Positions 42,815 through 51,318 of a stretch of 64,000 nucleotides of DNA are shown here, piece after piece. Positions within the stretch are counted from its first letter, which is position 1; each line of letters starts with the position of its first letter. The position numbers and the translations under genes were made by a program. The stretch is from Deltaproteobacteria bacterium (GTDB taxonomy: Bacteria > Desulfobacterota > Syntrophia > Syntrophales > JACQWR01), in the NCBI GenBank assembly GCA_016209105.1, contig JACQWR010000006.1:165299-229298 (forward strand), in the 5' to 3' direction. The notes under the pieces are model-generated. The model had not been told where the DNA came from. It saw only the letters and a program-made list of their open reading frames with translations, and searched no databases.

Positions 42815-45135
42815 GGCCCGGTCCCCTCGCCGCGTTTCTCCGCCAGCGCCTGCAGGACCCGTTCAGCGGTCAGGGGATACCGGAAGAGACGCACGCCGCA
42901 GGCATCGGCCACGGCGTTGGCGAGCGCGGGAAGCGGACCATCCATGGATATTTCACCGGCGCCCTTCAGGCCGAAGGGCCCCGTCTCTTCGGGCAGTTCC
43001 ACGGCAAAGGTGCCGAGATCGGGAATATCCATCGCGGTGGGGATGATGTAGGCGCTGAGATCCGGGGTCGCCATCCTGCCGTTTTCCACAATAAAGTCCT
43101 CGGAGAGCGCATAGCCGAGTCCCTGGGCAATCCCCCCCTGGATCTGCTGCTCGACGATCTGGGGGTTGATGATACTGCCGCAGTCGCTGACCGCACAATA
43201 GTGTTTGACCTCTACCTTGCCCGTGAGTTCATCAATCTCGACGCAGGCCAGATGAGCGCCGTAGGAAAAAATACGGTGGGGAATGCCGTGCAGTTGCAAG
43301 TTTTGATCCGCTGTCGGCCGTTCTGCGGCCACGGGAGCTTGAAAGGTAAAGACACTGATTCTTTCCGCCTCATCAAGGATACGCGCCACCTGTGGTAACG
43401 GTATCAATTGCCCCGTTGGCCGGTGCACGAGGGCGCCGGGAGCCATCGTGAAGTCCTCCCCGCCGCCACTGTTTTCAACTAACGCCGCCGCCCGCCGCAC
43501 AATGCGTTCCTTAAGGGCCAGCGCCGCACCGATGAGGGCGTTCCCGAAGGTGTAGGTCGTGCGGCTGGCCGAGGCGGAGCCGGAGGGAAGCGCCTTTCCC
43601 GTGTCCGGCTGAACCAGTTCCAGGTGGTCGCCGTCCTGATTCAGGATGCTGCCGGCAATCTGGAGATAGGTGGCGGCATTGCCTTGGCCCATGTCAACGA
43701 CGCCGGAAAAAATGCGGAAGACGCCTTGCTCCGTGATCTCGATTTTGGCGTTGCCGCAGTCGGGCACGAGGGGACCGTAGCCCATGCCGTGCATGACGCA
43801 GGCGAGCCCCACGCCCCGCAGCCGGAAGGATCGGGCCGCGGCTTTCCAGGTCTCCCTCTCCTGCCAAAGCTCCTGTCCGGCCAGGAGGGCCAGGCACTCG
43901 TGCACGCCCGTCGAGCTTGTCAATGTCACCCCTACCGGATTCTTGTCCCCTCTGCGCACGGCGTTCTTGAGGCGCATCTCCAACGGAGATACGCCCAGTC
44001 GGGCCGCGGCCATGTCCATCATTTGCTCCATGGCCGCTGCGACCTGAGGAACGCCGAAACCCCGGAAAGCCCCACCCAGGGGATTATTCGTGTAGACGCT
44101 CCACCCCCGCAGTCGGGTGTGGGGGATACGGTACGGTCCGCCCGCATGTTCCAGACCGAGAGCCAGGACGGCGCCGCCCAGATGATCGTAAGGCCCGGTA
44201 TCATAATAGATTTCCGCATCGAGGGCATGCAGGGTCCCGTCTGCTTTGGCGCCCAGCCGGTAATGAAGGCGGCCGTGGTGACGCTTCACGCCGGCGAGAA
44301 AGCTTTCCTCGCGGCGCCACTGCATCTTGATGGGGCGGCCCGGGCAATGGAGTGCGGCCAAACCAAGGAGAGTTTGCACGGTTATTCCGTCTTTGCCCCC
44401 GAAGGCGCCTCCGCAGTAAGGGGCAAGAATGCGGATCTTTTCCAAATCCAATCCCAACGCCTTGGCCACCTCGGCCCGATCCCGAAAAGGAGTCTGTGTG
44501 GAAACGACGATCTCCAGGGTCCCGTCTTCCCTGAGCAGGGCCACGCCCCCTTCGGTTTCCAGGTAGGCATGCTCTTGGCGGGGAACCTCAAAGAACGCCG
44601 TCACCTCCACATCGCATTCCGTCAGTGCCGCTTCTCCCCGGCCGGTCTTCAACTCGCCCTTCAGCAATACATTCCCTTCGGCGTTGTCCTCGTGAACCAG
44701 GACGGCCCCCGGCTTAAGGGCCGTTTCCATGTCAAAGACGCCCGGCAACGGCTCGTACTCGACGGCAATCAGGTCCAGGGCTTTCGCCAACGCCGGACGG
44801 TCTTCGGCAACAACCAGGGCGACCGCGTCGCCGCAGTGTCGCACCTTGTCGTCCACCAAAACCGGCTGGTCCTGCCGGATCACCCCCTGCCGGTTTGAAC
44901 CGCGTACGTCACGGCAGGTGAGCACCGCGAGGACGCCGGGATGATTGCGGGCTCCTTCCAGCTCCATGCCTTTAATCCGGGCATGGGGAATGCCGGCGCG
45001 CTTCACTCCCGCCCAGAGGAGTTGATCGCCGTAATAATCGGCGGCATACTTTTCCGCGCCCGTCACCTTGCCGCGGGCGTCCGCACGGGGCGTTGCTTTG
45101 CCGATTTCAAGAATCCCGTTTTTTGCATTCTTCAT
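42811..45135 (-). CDS. Molybdenum hydroxylase large subunit (molybdopterin-binding)
   Basis: A 774-residue catalytic subunit of the xanthine dehydrogenase/aldehyde oxidase family. The N-terminal a/b hammerhead starts at RADARGKVTGAEKYAADY. Molybdopterin sites are seen in YCGGAFGGKDGITVQ and GGAFRGFGVPQVAAAMEQ. The likely base is the Glu in LKGAGEISMDGPLPALANAV. These enzymes hydroxylate purines, N-heterocycles or aldehydes using water; the exact substrate is not evident. Start ATG at 45135 overlaps the aminotransferase stop by 4 nt. No CoxF/XdhC-like maturation factor lies alongside. Confidence 0.93.
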   Translation of the reverse strand: MKNAKNGILEIGKATPRADARGKVTGAEKYAADYYGDQLLWAGVKRAGIPHARIKGMELEGARNHPGVLAVLTCRDVRGSNRQGVIRQDQPVLVDDKVRHCGDAVALVVAEDRPALAKALDLIAVEYEPLPGVFDMETALKPGAVLVHEDNAEGNVLLKGELKTGRGEAALTECDVEVTAFFEVPRQEHAYLETEGGVALLREDGTLEIVVSTQTPFRDRAEVAKALGLDLEKIRILAPYCGGAFGGKDGITVQTLLGLAALHCPGRPIKMQWRREESFLAGVKRHHGRLHYRLGAKADGTLHALDAEIYYDTGPYDHLGGAVLALGLEHAGGPYRIPHTRLRGWSVYTNNPLGGAFRGFGVPQVAAAMEQMMDMAAARLGVSPLEMRLKNAVRRGDKNPVGVTLTSSTGVHECLALLAGQELWQERETWKAAARSFRLRGVGLACVMHGMGYGPLVPDCGNAKIEITEQGVFRIFSGVVDMGQGNAATYLQIAGSILNQDGDHLELVQPDTGKALPSGSASASRTTYTFGNALIGAALALKERIVRRAAALVENSGGGEDFTMAPGALVHRPTGQLIPLPQVARILDEAERISVFTFQAPVAAERPTADQNLQLHGIPHRIFSYGAHLACVEIDELTGKVEVKHYCAVSDCGSIINPQIVEQQIQGGIAQGLGYALSEDFIVENGRMATPDLSAYIIPTAMDIPDLGTFAVELPEETGPFGLKGAGEISMDGPLPALANAVADACGVRLFRYPLTAERVLQALAEKRGEGTGP

Positions 45136-46250
45136 GATTTTGCAAGTATCGTCTGCAAAGCCTTTATGAAGGCTTCCATCGCTTCATGCGTGCCGATGCT
45201 CACCCGGATCCAGTTGGGATACCGGAACCCCGTCATGGAGCGGACCATAACCCCCTGCGCCATAAGTTTCCGGTAGGCCAGGGTGTCGCTCATCGGCAGC
45301 CTGATCATCACATAGCAACCCTCGCCGGCTTGTGTCGTGAGACCCAGTCGGGCAAATTCCCGGGCGAGAAAGGCCTTCTCCCGGCTCACCAGTTCCCTGG
45401 TCCGCCGGATATGTTCGTCGTCGTCGAGCGCGGCCAGGGCCGCTTCCTGGGCGATGCCGTTCACCGAATAAACGACGCAGGTGCGGCGGATGATATCTAC
45501 CGTTTCCAAAGCGCCGGCCAGATAGCCGATACGCAATCCCGCCAGGCCATACATCTTGGAGAAGGTCCGAAAAACAATCAGGTTGGGATATTCCCGGAGC
45601 AGTTTCATCCCGTCCGGACAATCGTTCTTTTCCACAAATTCGATATAGGCCTCATCCACCACGACGATCTGATGGACCGCTATCGCATCCAGAAACCGCC
45701 GGAGCGTCGCTTCATCCCAGTAGGTGCCCGTCGGATTGTTTGGGTTGCAGACAAAGAGGATTTTTGTCCGTTCGTCAATTTGTTCGAGCATCCCCTGATC
45801 ATCGAAGCGGAAATTCTTAAGCGGAACCAGCCGTGCTTTGAAGCCGGAAAACTCGGCCACCCATTCGTAGACGGCAAATGTCTTGTCCGCCGTGATGATG
45901 TTGTCGCCCTCCTGGCAGAAGGCTTTTATGACAAAGGCAATTACCTCGTTTGCCCCATTGCCGACCAGGAACTGGTCCGGCTTGAGACCGTGCCTCTCGG
46001 CCAGTTTCTGTCGCAGATAATAGGAGTCTCCGCTCGGGTAAACGGCCGCCCGGGGCGGGTTGAAACGGCGCAGGGTTTCCCGCGCCGCGGGGGGCGGCCC
46101 CAGGGGATTTTCATTGTTATTCAGACGGTAGAGATGGTCGCAGCCATAGAGCTTCATCAGCTCCCGGTCGGGCTTGCTGGGGATGTAGGGCTCGAAGCGC
46201 TTTACATAATCCGGCACCAGTTTTTCAAAAGAGATGCTCTCGATGCCCAT
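45132..46250 (-). CDS. HisC-like PLP-dependent aminotransferase
   Basis: A 372-residue class I/II aminotransferase of the histidinol-phosphate type. LNNNENPLGPPPAARE opens the fold, FVCNPNNPTGTYW and VVVDEAYIEFVE hold the cofactor, FRTFSKMYGLAGLRIGY contains the PLP lysine and YPNWIRVSIGT the carboxylate-binding Arg. No histidine biosynthesis genes adjoin it, and the surrounding operon is unrelated to histidine. It may therefore act on another imidazole or aromatic amino substrate. Its ATG directly follows the TAA of the upstream fusion gene. Confidence 0.9.
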   Translation of the reverse strand: MGIESISFEKLVPDYVKRFEPYIPSKPDRELMKLYGCDHLYRLNNNENPLGPPPAARETLRRFNPPRAAVYPSGDSYYLRQKLAERHGLKPDQFLVGNGANEVIAFVIKAFCQEGDNIITADKTFAVYEWVAEFSGFKARLVPLKNFRFDDQGMLEQIDERTKILFVCNPNNPTGTYWDEATLRRFLDAIAVHQIVVVDEAYIEFVEKNDCPDGMKLLREYPNLIVFRTFSKMYGLAGLRIGYLAGALETVDIIRRTCVVYSVNGIAQEAALAALDDDEHIRRTRELVSREKAFLAREFARLGLTTQAGEGCYVMIRLPMSDTLAYRKLMAQGVMVRSMTGFRYPNWIRVSIGTHEAMEAFIKALQTILAKS

Positions 46251-47564
46251 TTAAGTGCCTTCTGCGTATTGAAAAACGACGACGTCGGCTTCTCCGCCAT
46301 AGGGCAGGATCAGACGGGGACGGAACTTATTTTCCGTAAGCGCCTGGAGCAGATTGGCCTGCCAGGCGTAGGCGAGATCCACTTCAAAAAACATATTCCG
46401 GAGGTTCTCGGCCTTCAGGATGGCGACGTGCTGTGCCAGGTTCTCGGCAACGTCCTCACCGTCCCAGATCGCCCGCAACGTTACCTGTCCACGGGCCCTG
46501 TCGAACTGGGTGGCAAAGACGGAATGAGCCGGCCTCCGCTCGCCCCCGTGCCTGATTAGCCGGATCTCGCGGGCGAAGTACAGACGTCCGTACTCGGCTT
46601 GCAGGAAATCCTCCAGGTCGGGATGCGTCCAAACCCGGCATCCTAAATCTTCGTTCAGATGCCGGTAGTAAACGGGACGGGACGTTGTCAATCCGTCCGC
46701 TTGGATAAAGTCAATTGTTCCCAAGGGCTCAAAGTAACTCCGGGGCAGCTCCGGGGTGCCCCAGCGGTGAAGCAAGCCGACAGCATCAGTTTTTGCGATC
46801 CGTCCCAGGCAGGAGTCCAGCAGATTGTTCGCCAGCTCCGCACCGGACGGTTGATTGAACAGGTACGGGCCGAAGGATTCGACGGTCTTATTGCCGACCC
46901 AGCGCCAGAGGACGCCGCCCCCGATATCTCCTCCCTCGCTTATCGCCAGCGCGGCGCCATACTCGCCGCTGGAAATCATATCCACCAGTTTACCGGGGAG
47001 GCGGAAGGCGGGAGGGGAGGCATTCTCCGGATAGTGAGCCGCAATGAGCCGGCTGAAGAGTTTAAGGCTTTCCGGCTCCGGCGTCTTGACGACGAAGCTC
47101 CGGCCCGGCTTTATTTCCGGGACATTGAGATCGGCAAGCTCGGAGTAGGCCTTTTCTTTAATCAGCGCCAGCTCCAACCCCAGTCGGGGGGTGCCGGCGA
47201 TATGGAAGCGATCTACGGTCCGGGAAGCAATCAGCAGTCCCATTTCGTTCAGGCTGTCCGTGTCATCGAACGATACCCGGGCCGTGAGATTAAACGCCCG
47301 GGGGTTGAATTCAGGGTCCTGAAACAGGAACCGTACCTGGACATAATATTTACCGTCCATTGCCTCGACCGTAATGGGCTCGTCCAGTCGGCCTGTTTGA
47401 CAGAGATACACAAAGATCTCTTCACAGGCGAGGGTGAGCCTCATCGCCCCATCCCGGTCCAAGCCGAAGGCCTTGGCAGACTCTTCGGAAAAGCTGGTTG
47501 CCAGAGGCACGTAGACGAGGTTCAGGTAGGTGATGAGAGACAGTGCGTTATTCCGATCCTTCAT
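46251..47564 (-). CDS. Degenerate GHKL ATPase-like domain fused to acyltransferase-like domains
   Basis: A 437-residue protein. The first 130 residues follow the RsbW-type GHKL fold but are degraded. LTLACEEIFVYLCQTG lines up with the N-box yet has Tyr in place of the Asn. There is no DxG box, and the G-box reads GTPRLGLELALIKEKA. The rest (about 150-437) resembles the two-domain acyltransferase at 39194-40228: a GNAT-like middle, and an end with FFEVDLAYAWQANLLQAL and FRPRLILPYGGEADVV. Catalysis by the N-terminal part looks unlikely. It could be a binding partner of the STAS protein. It is the first gene of the cluster. Confidence 0.75.
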   Translation of the reverse strand: MKDRNNALSLITYLNLVYVPLATSFSEESAKAFGLDRDGAMRLTLACEEIFVYLCQTGRLDEPITVEAMDGKYYVQVRFLFQDPEFNPRAFNLTARVSFDDTDSLNEMGLLIASRTVDRFHIAGTPRLGLELALIKEKAYSELADLNVPEIKPGRSFVVKTPEPESLKLFSRLIAAHYPENASPPAFRLPGKLVDMISSGEYGAALAISEGGDIGGGVLWRWVGNKTVESFGPYLFNQPSGAELANNLLDSCLGRIAKTDAVGLLHRWGTPELPRSYFEPLGTIDFIQADGLTTSRPVYYRHLNEDLGCRVWTHPDLEDFLQAEYGRLYFAREIRLIRHGGERRPAHSVFATQFDRARGQVTLRAIWDGEDVAENLAQHVAILKAENLRNMFFEVDLAYAWQANLLQALTENKFRPRLILPYGGEADVVVFQYAEGT

Positions 47565-47601
47565 CTAAACCCTCTTGCAGAATCGCAACATATTCCCGTT
47601 C

Positions 47602-47650
47602 GTGAAACTTACTGCCCTTGAGGGCGGGGCTTCCCGGCAGGGAGTTCCTG
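47602..47650. other. Structured leader resembling an IS200/IS605-type element end
   Basis: On the plus strand gtgaaacttactgccctt, then gagggcggggcttcccgg and cagggagttcctg resemble the hairpin ends of IS605-family (TnpB) elements, which commonly read gtgactactccccgcc and then ggcggggcttcctg. No tnpA or tnpB is present. It lies inside the leader between the promoter at 47671-47698 and the first gene of the minus-strand cluster. Recognition is from memory of such ends and is unproven. Confidence 0.35.
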
Positions 47651-47670
47651 TTTCCATTCTCCATCCTCGT

Positions 47671-47698
47671 ATCATAATTATCGAGCAAGGAGTATCAA
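47671..47698 (-). promoter_or_regulatory. Sigma70-type promoter for the 12-kb minus-strand cluster
   Basis: On the minus strand, TTGATA (47693-47698), a 16-bp spacer and TATGAT (47671-47676). The transcript would start near 47664, giving a leader of about 100 nt before the ATG at 47564. Confidence 0.6.
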
Positions 47699-47764
47699 AA
47701 AATACTGATTAAGTCAGGCGGCGAGCGCATTTTCCATTGCTTGCTGTGGGGCAAGTTGGAATTT

Positions 47765-47798
47765 TTCCGGGCATGCCGGTTAACCGGCATGCCCGGAA
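47765..47798. repeat. 34-bp perfect palindrome
   Basis: ttccgggcatgccggtt followed directly by aaccggcatgcccggaa. It lies 11 nt past the stop of the minus-strand M20 gene, so it is a strong hairpin in that mRNA. The T-run expected for a classical terminator is lacking. To its left, gcgagcgcat and ttgcttgctgtggggcaag resemble the REP-like units at 7.7 and 26.2 kb. Confidence 0.7.
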
Positions 47799-47809
47799 GA
47801 TCAGTCTGT

Positions 47810-49318
47810 CTATTTGAACTGAATAGGCGCCCGCCGGTAATGCGGTTTCATCAAATCCCGGTACTTGGCCATCTCTTCCGTATTCAGGGAGAGAGGCGGT
47901 TTCTGATCGGGGGGCAAGAGCGGTTTGTAGGTCGCGCCGCCCACCTCTTTCTTGAATGTCTCTTTTGCCTTTGCAAGCAGGTCCGGGTTTGTCAGGAGGT
48001 CCACCATCGAACCGGCAAGCACTTTTGCTCCCGCAACCTCCCCCTTATGGGCGATCGAAGTCGCTACCGCTATCGTAGCCGCCCAATGATGTCCCGGCAC
48101 ATTGCCCACGTTGGAAGGAATCGTTATGCGGCCATGGGGAACCGTCCAGGTAATATCCCCCGAATCATTGGAAGACGTTCCCTGCTTCGCCTCTTTGAGG
48201 GGCGATATTTTCATGGCGAGGCCTTTTTGCTCACCCCCTGCCACCTTCTGAATGGCTTTTGCTAATTTTTGCTCGTCCTCGCTCCAGACCGGCATGCCGA
48301 CGAGTTCGATATTGGATTGCACGAGCTCGCCCATGATTTTGTTGTCCCGCGTCGGCCAGCACGCAGAAAGCACATTGCGCTTCCAGGTGGTGCCGGTCAT
48401 AAGCGCCGCGCCTTCGGCCACTTTGTCGGCCTTCGTAAAGAGATTGTTTGCTCCCTCGTACGTGGCCTCCCGAAAGAAAAACCATATCTTCGCGCGGTCC
48501 GGGACCACATTCGGCTGAACGCCGCCGTTCACAATAACAGAGTGGCTTCTCTGGGTGGGCGGGAGGTGTTCGCGGAGCACATCCCATCCGATATCCATGA
48601 GTTTGGCTGCATCTACGGCGCTTGCACCCGTCCAAGGCGATGTTCCCGAGTGGGCGGTTTTTCCGAAGAATTCATATTCAACGGACACGAGGGCATACTG
48701 CCGTATGCCGTAACTCGTGGACAGCGTTTCCCCGACGTGTACATGAAAAGCGGCATCAACATCTTTGAAATAACCGTCCCGGACAAAAAAAGGCCTGCTG
48801 ACGAGCTGTTCTTCCGCAGGGGCCGTGAAAAACTTAACCGTCCCCCTCAGCTTGTGTTTGTCAATTGCTTCTTTCACGGCAAACGCCGCGCCCATCCAGG
48901 CGGCGGCATTCGTATTGTGGCCTTCGGCGTGGCCGGGAGCGCCGGGAACGATCTCCTTCCGTTCCAGAGCGCCTGTCTGTTGCGAGCCGCTGGGAACGGC
49001 ATCGTATTCAATATGGACGGCAAGAACCGGCTTACCGGAACCGTATGTCGCCATGATGGCCGTGGGAAATCCTGCAATCCCGGTTTTAACATCGTATCCG
49101 ATGCTCTTGAGCAGGTCTGCGCAGAGTTTACTCGTTTCAATCTCCTGCATCCCCAGTTCGGCAAAGCTATAGATTGCGTCGCCCACCTTCGCGATTTCTC
49201 CCTTGTTCCGTTCCACCGCTTCAAAGGCCGTCTCTTTGGCCGTCGTTGCGGAAAGCGCCGCTGATGCACAGCAAACGATAACCAGCATCAAACCCAAGCC
49301 TGACAATATTCTTCTCAT
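47810..49318 (-). CDS. Exported M20-family amidohydrolase (AbgB-like)
   Basis: A 502-residue peptidase-M20 type metallo-amidohydrolase with a signal peptide (MRRILSGLGLMLVIVCCASA). Segments YSFAELGMQEIETSKL, AVHIEYDAVPSG (metal Asp), GHAEGHNTNAAAWMGAAFAV, APAEEQLVSRPFF and the dimerisation-domain YEFFGKTAHSG are typical of the AbgB/AmhX group that splits N-acyl or aminobenzoyl-glutamate bonds. Export is unusual for this group. The C-terminal 40 residues form an extra Pro-rich tail. Ribosome site aaggag. Neighbours give no substrate. Confidence 0.87.
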   Translation of the reverse strand: MRRILSGLGLMLVIVCCASAALSATTAKETAFEAVERNKGEIAKVGDAIYSFAELGMQEIETSKLCADLLKSIGYDVKTGIAGFPTAIMATYGSGKPVLAVHIEYDAVPSGSQQTGALERKEIVPGAPGHAEGHNTNAAAWMGAAFAVKEAIDKHKLRGTVKFFTAPAEEQLVSRPFFVRDGYFKDVDAAFHVHVGETLSTSYGIRQYALVSVEYEFFGKTAHSGTSPWTGASAVDAAKLMDIGWDVLREHLPPTQRSHSVIVNGGVQPNVVPDRAKIWFFFREATYEGANNLFTKADKVAEGAALMTGTTWKRNVLSACWPTRDNKIMGELVQSNIELVGMPVWSEDEQKLAKAIQKVAGGEQKGLAMKISPLKEAKQGTSSNDSGDITWTVPHGRITIPSNVGNVPGHHWAATIAVATSIAHKGEVAGAKVLAGSMVDLLTNPDLLAKAKETFKKEVGGATYKPLLPPDQKPPLSLNTEEMAKYRDLMKPHYRRAPIQFK

Positions 49319-49374
49319 AAAGTTTTCTCCTTCCGTTTAATCAGAATTGATGAACAGAATAAAAATAGTAGTTC

Positions 49375-50535
49375 TTATCTGTACTGATCCGCCTTTTTAA
49401 AAGCATCCTCGGATTTTTCCTGCATACCAAGGTGTACATAAACCCTGCCGAGTAATTCCCAAATCTGCGGTTCTTTCGGATTTTGCGTTAAATATTTTTC
49501 GAGCATCGGGATAGCAAGATTGATTTTTTCCTTATAGGCGTCTGTAACGTTGCCCGTGGCTGCCATATCTTCTTTCAGGTGCGTGCCCCATCTCAGGTAA
49601 GTAACAGCAAGATTATAAATGGCGTTTGTGTATGCAGGGTCAATTTCTACGGCTTTCTTGAACTGTGTTTCGGCGCCGGTATAATCATTGGAGTTCAACA
49701 GAAGCACTCCGTAGTTATAACGGTAATATTTATTTTTTGGTTCTTTTTCAACGCCTGCTCGAAACGCATCGGTGGCAACATCTAACTTATGAGCGCCGAT
49801 GTATGCGTTCAAAAGTCTTGATAAGATATCGCCGTTTTCCGGGAACTTGGTTCTTCCTTTTTCCAAAACGTTAATAGCTTTCCCGTACCATTCTAAAGAC
49901 TGAACGCTGTCTTCAACATTTTTTGAAGCCTGGTAATGTTCCATCAGCTTGGCACCTTTTTCATTATAGATTTGTCCCAACATGACGGTCACGTCAGGGG
50001 ATGAAGCAACGGTCATGGCTTTTTCAAGAACCGGAATTGCTTCGTCAACGTTGTTCATATTGAGATAGGTGTAAACAAGATTTGTGTATGAAGCGAGGGA
50101 ATCGGGTTGAAGCATTATCGCATGAGTAAAATCTGCAACTGCTTTATCGTAAAACATGTTTGCAGAATCTTTGGTTGATGCTATTGTCGCTTTGTTGAAA
50201 TTGCTCACGCCGTTGTTAAAACTGATAGCCCAATAATATTTGACCGATTCGCTGATTTGAGATGCAAACTTTTTGCTTATACTGAGAGATTTTTCGAACG
50301 CTTCGGTCATACGAACAACGTTATTAGCTTCACCGTAAAGATAACCGAGCAAGTACCAGCCTTCGTCGCTGGTTGGATTTTTCCGGAGTTCTGTAAGCAA
50401 AGATTCTTTTGCTTTATCGAACTGCATTTGTTGAATATACGATTTAGCGTCTGTCAACTCGGCCGACGAACATTCAAACGCCATTATGCCGAAAACCATA
50501 CTCAAAACAGTTAAATAGGTGAATACGCTTTTCAT
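49375..50535 (-). CDS. Exported tetratricopeptide-repeat protein, low GC
   Basis: A 386-residue protein with a signal peptide (MKSVFTYLTVLSMVFGIMAF) and at least six TPR units, for example SDEGWYLLGYLYGEANNVVR, YYRYNYGVLLLNSNDYTGAE and EPQIWELLGRVYVHLG. It is probably a periplasmic or outer-membrane scaffold. Codon use is clearly poorer in GC than its neighbours: the 60-base stretches starting at 49921, 50161 and 50401 contain only 21-24 G+C. Its sequence style recalls TPR proteins of Bacteroidota or Ignavibacteriota, suggesting transfer. Ribosome site aggag. Confidence 0.85.
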   Translation of the reverse strand: MKSVFTYLTVLSMVFGIMAFECSSAELTDAKSYIQQMQFDKAKESLLTELRKNPTSDEGWYLLGYLYGEANNVVRMTEAFEKSLSISKKFASQISESVKYYWAISFNNGVSNFNKATIASTKDSANMFYDKAVADFTHAIMLQPDSLASYTNLVYTYLNMNNVDEAIPVLEKAMTVASSPDVTVMLGQIYNEKGAKLMEHYQASKNVEDSVQSLEWYGKAINVLEKGRTKFPENGDILSRLLNAYIGAHKLDVATDAFRAGVEKEPKNKYYRYNYGVLLLNSNDYTGAETQFKKAVEIDPAYTNAIYNLAVTYLRWGTHLKEDMAATGNVTDAYKEKINLAIPMLEKYLTQNPKEPQIWELLGRVYVHLGMQEKSEDAFKKADQYR

Positions 50536-50566
50536 TAATTTCTCCTGTGGTTTTGTCTCAAGCTTC

Positions 50567-50983
50567 TTAATCTACGAAGAGAAGCACGTCGCCATAGCAA
50601 TAACACTGAGGCTCGTATCCGCCATAACCACACTCTAATATGATCGCATTGCCGCCTTTCTGGCGCGCTTGATCAATCAGGTGATTTTGCAGTTCCTCAT
50701 TTTGTATAGGCGGCACGATTCCGCACCATGTCGAGCGCCCCGATATCCTGCCGAGAAAGTAGTACTTCTTGCCGATTAAGTTCTCTGGGAGACCGGATGT
50801 TTTCCACGAAACGCTCATTCTGCCGCCGTATGGCGCCACGTCCGACACATATCCAGGGCTGGCTATCCATTTGACACGAGAAACACCTCCGGCACAGGCT
50901 GAAAACAGTATGCCTGACGACAGGATGAACAGCAGAAAGGCACACCGGCGGCAAAACGAGGGGTTCGTCTCTCTTTTTCCCAT
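50567..50983 (-). CDS. Small lipoprotein, unknown
   Basis: A 138-residue lipoprotein whose signal peptide ends in the lipobox LFSAC. The mature part has KKYYFLGRISGRSTWCG and LIDQARQKGGNAIILE, a layout reminiscent of RcsF/YbjQ-like small domains in which a Lys/Gly-rich strand precedes an Ala-Gly-Asn-Ala helix. It ends with a Cys-rich stretch (CGYGGYEPQCYCYG), so disulfides or metal binding are possible. Ribosome site aaggaggc. Function unknown. Confidence 0.75.
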   Translation of the reverse strand: MGKRETNPSFCRRCAFLLFILSSGILFSACAGGVSRVKWIASPGYVSDVAPYGGRMSVSWKTSGLPENLIGKKYYFLGRISGRSTWCGIVPPIQNEELQNHLIDQARQKGGNAIILECGYGGYEPQCYCYGDVLLFVD

Positions 50984-51059
50984 CTTTGCGCCTCCTTACT
51001 TGTTGGTTCTCTCAAGAGCGCCGAACACCGGAGCACCATAGATAGGCATCAGCATCAGG

Positions 51060-51272
51060 TCAGAGGCATGTCCGTTGATTGAGGGGATGGCGGATGCTCT
51101 CCACAACCGCCGGCGCTTCCCGATCTTCCTTCACGAAGCGCAACAGCACCGCAAACTCATCGCCCCGTTCACGCCGCCGCAAGGGGCGCGAACCAACGAG
51201 TTGAGAAGCGGACGCCTTTTGCCCGACCCTCTTGAGCGACTCGTTAAACTGCTCATCAAGATGCCTTCTCAA
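51060..51272 (-). pseudogene. Probable decayed GGDEF-domain fragment
   Basis: This 70-codon frame, starting at a TTG, reads ESLKRVGQKAS, then RRRERGDEFAVLL and AVVESIRHPLNQ. The order and spacing match the core of a GGDEF diguanylate cyclase domain around its signature, here RGDEF. The N-terminal half of the domain and everything else is missing. There is no ribosome site. It sits in the 335-nt gap between the lipoprotein and hisF genes, near an intact cyclase gene. The rest of that gap shows nothing else convincing. Confidence 0.4.
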
Positions 51273-51318
51273 GACGCTCCGCTACCCGGACATTGGTGAT
51301 AGATTGGCGGGGTACGCC

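Noticed and set aside
43624..46559. Long plus-strand frames across the hydroxylase large subunit and aminotransferase genes
   Set aside because: Both are shadows of identified minus-strand genes and lack ribosome sites.
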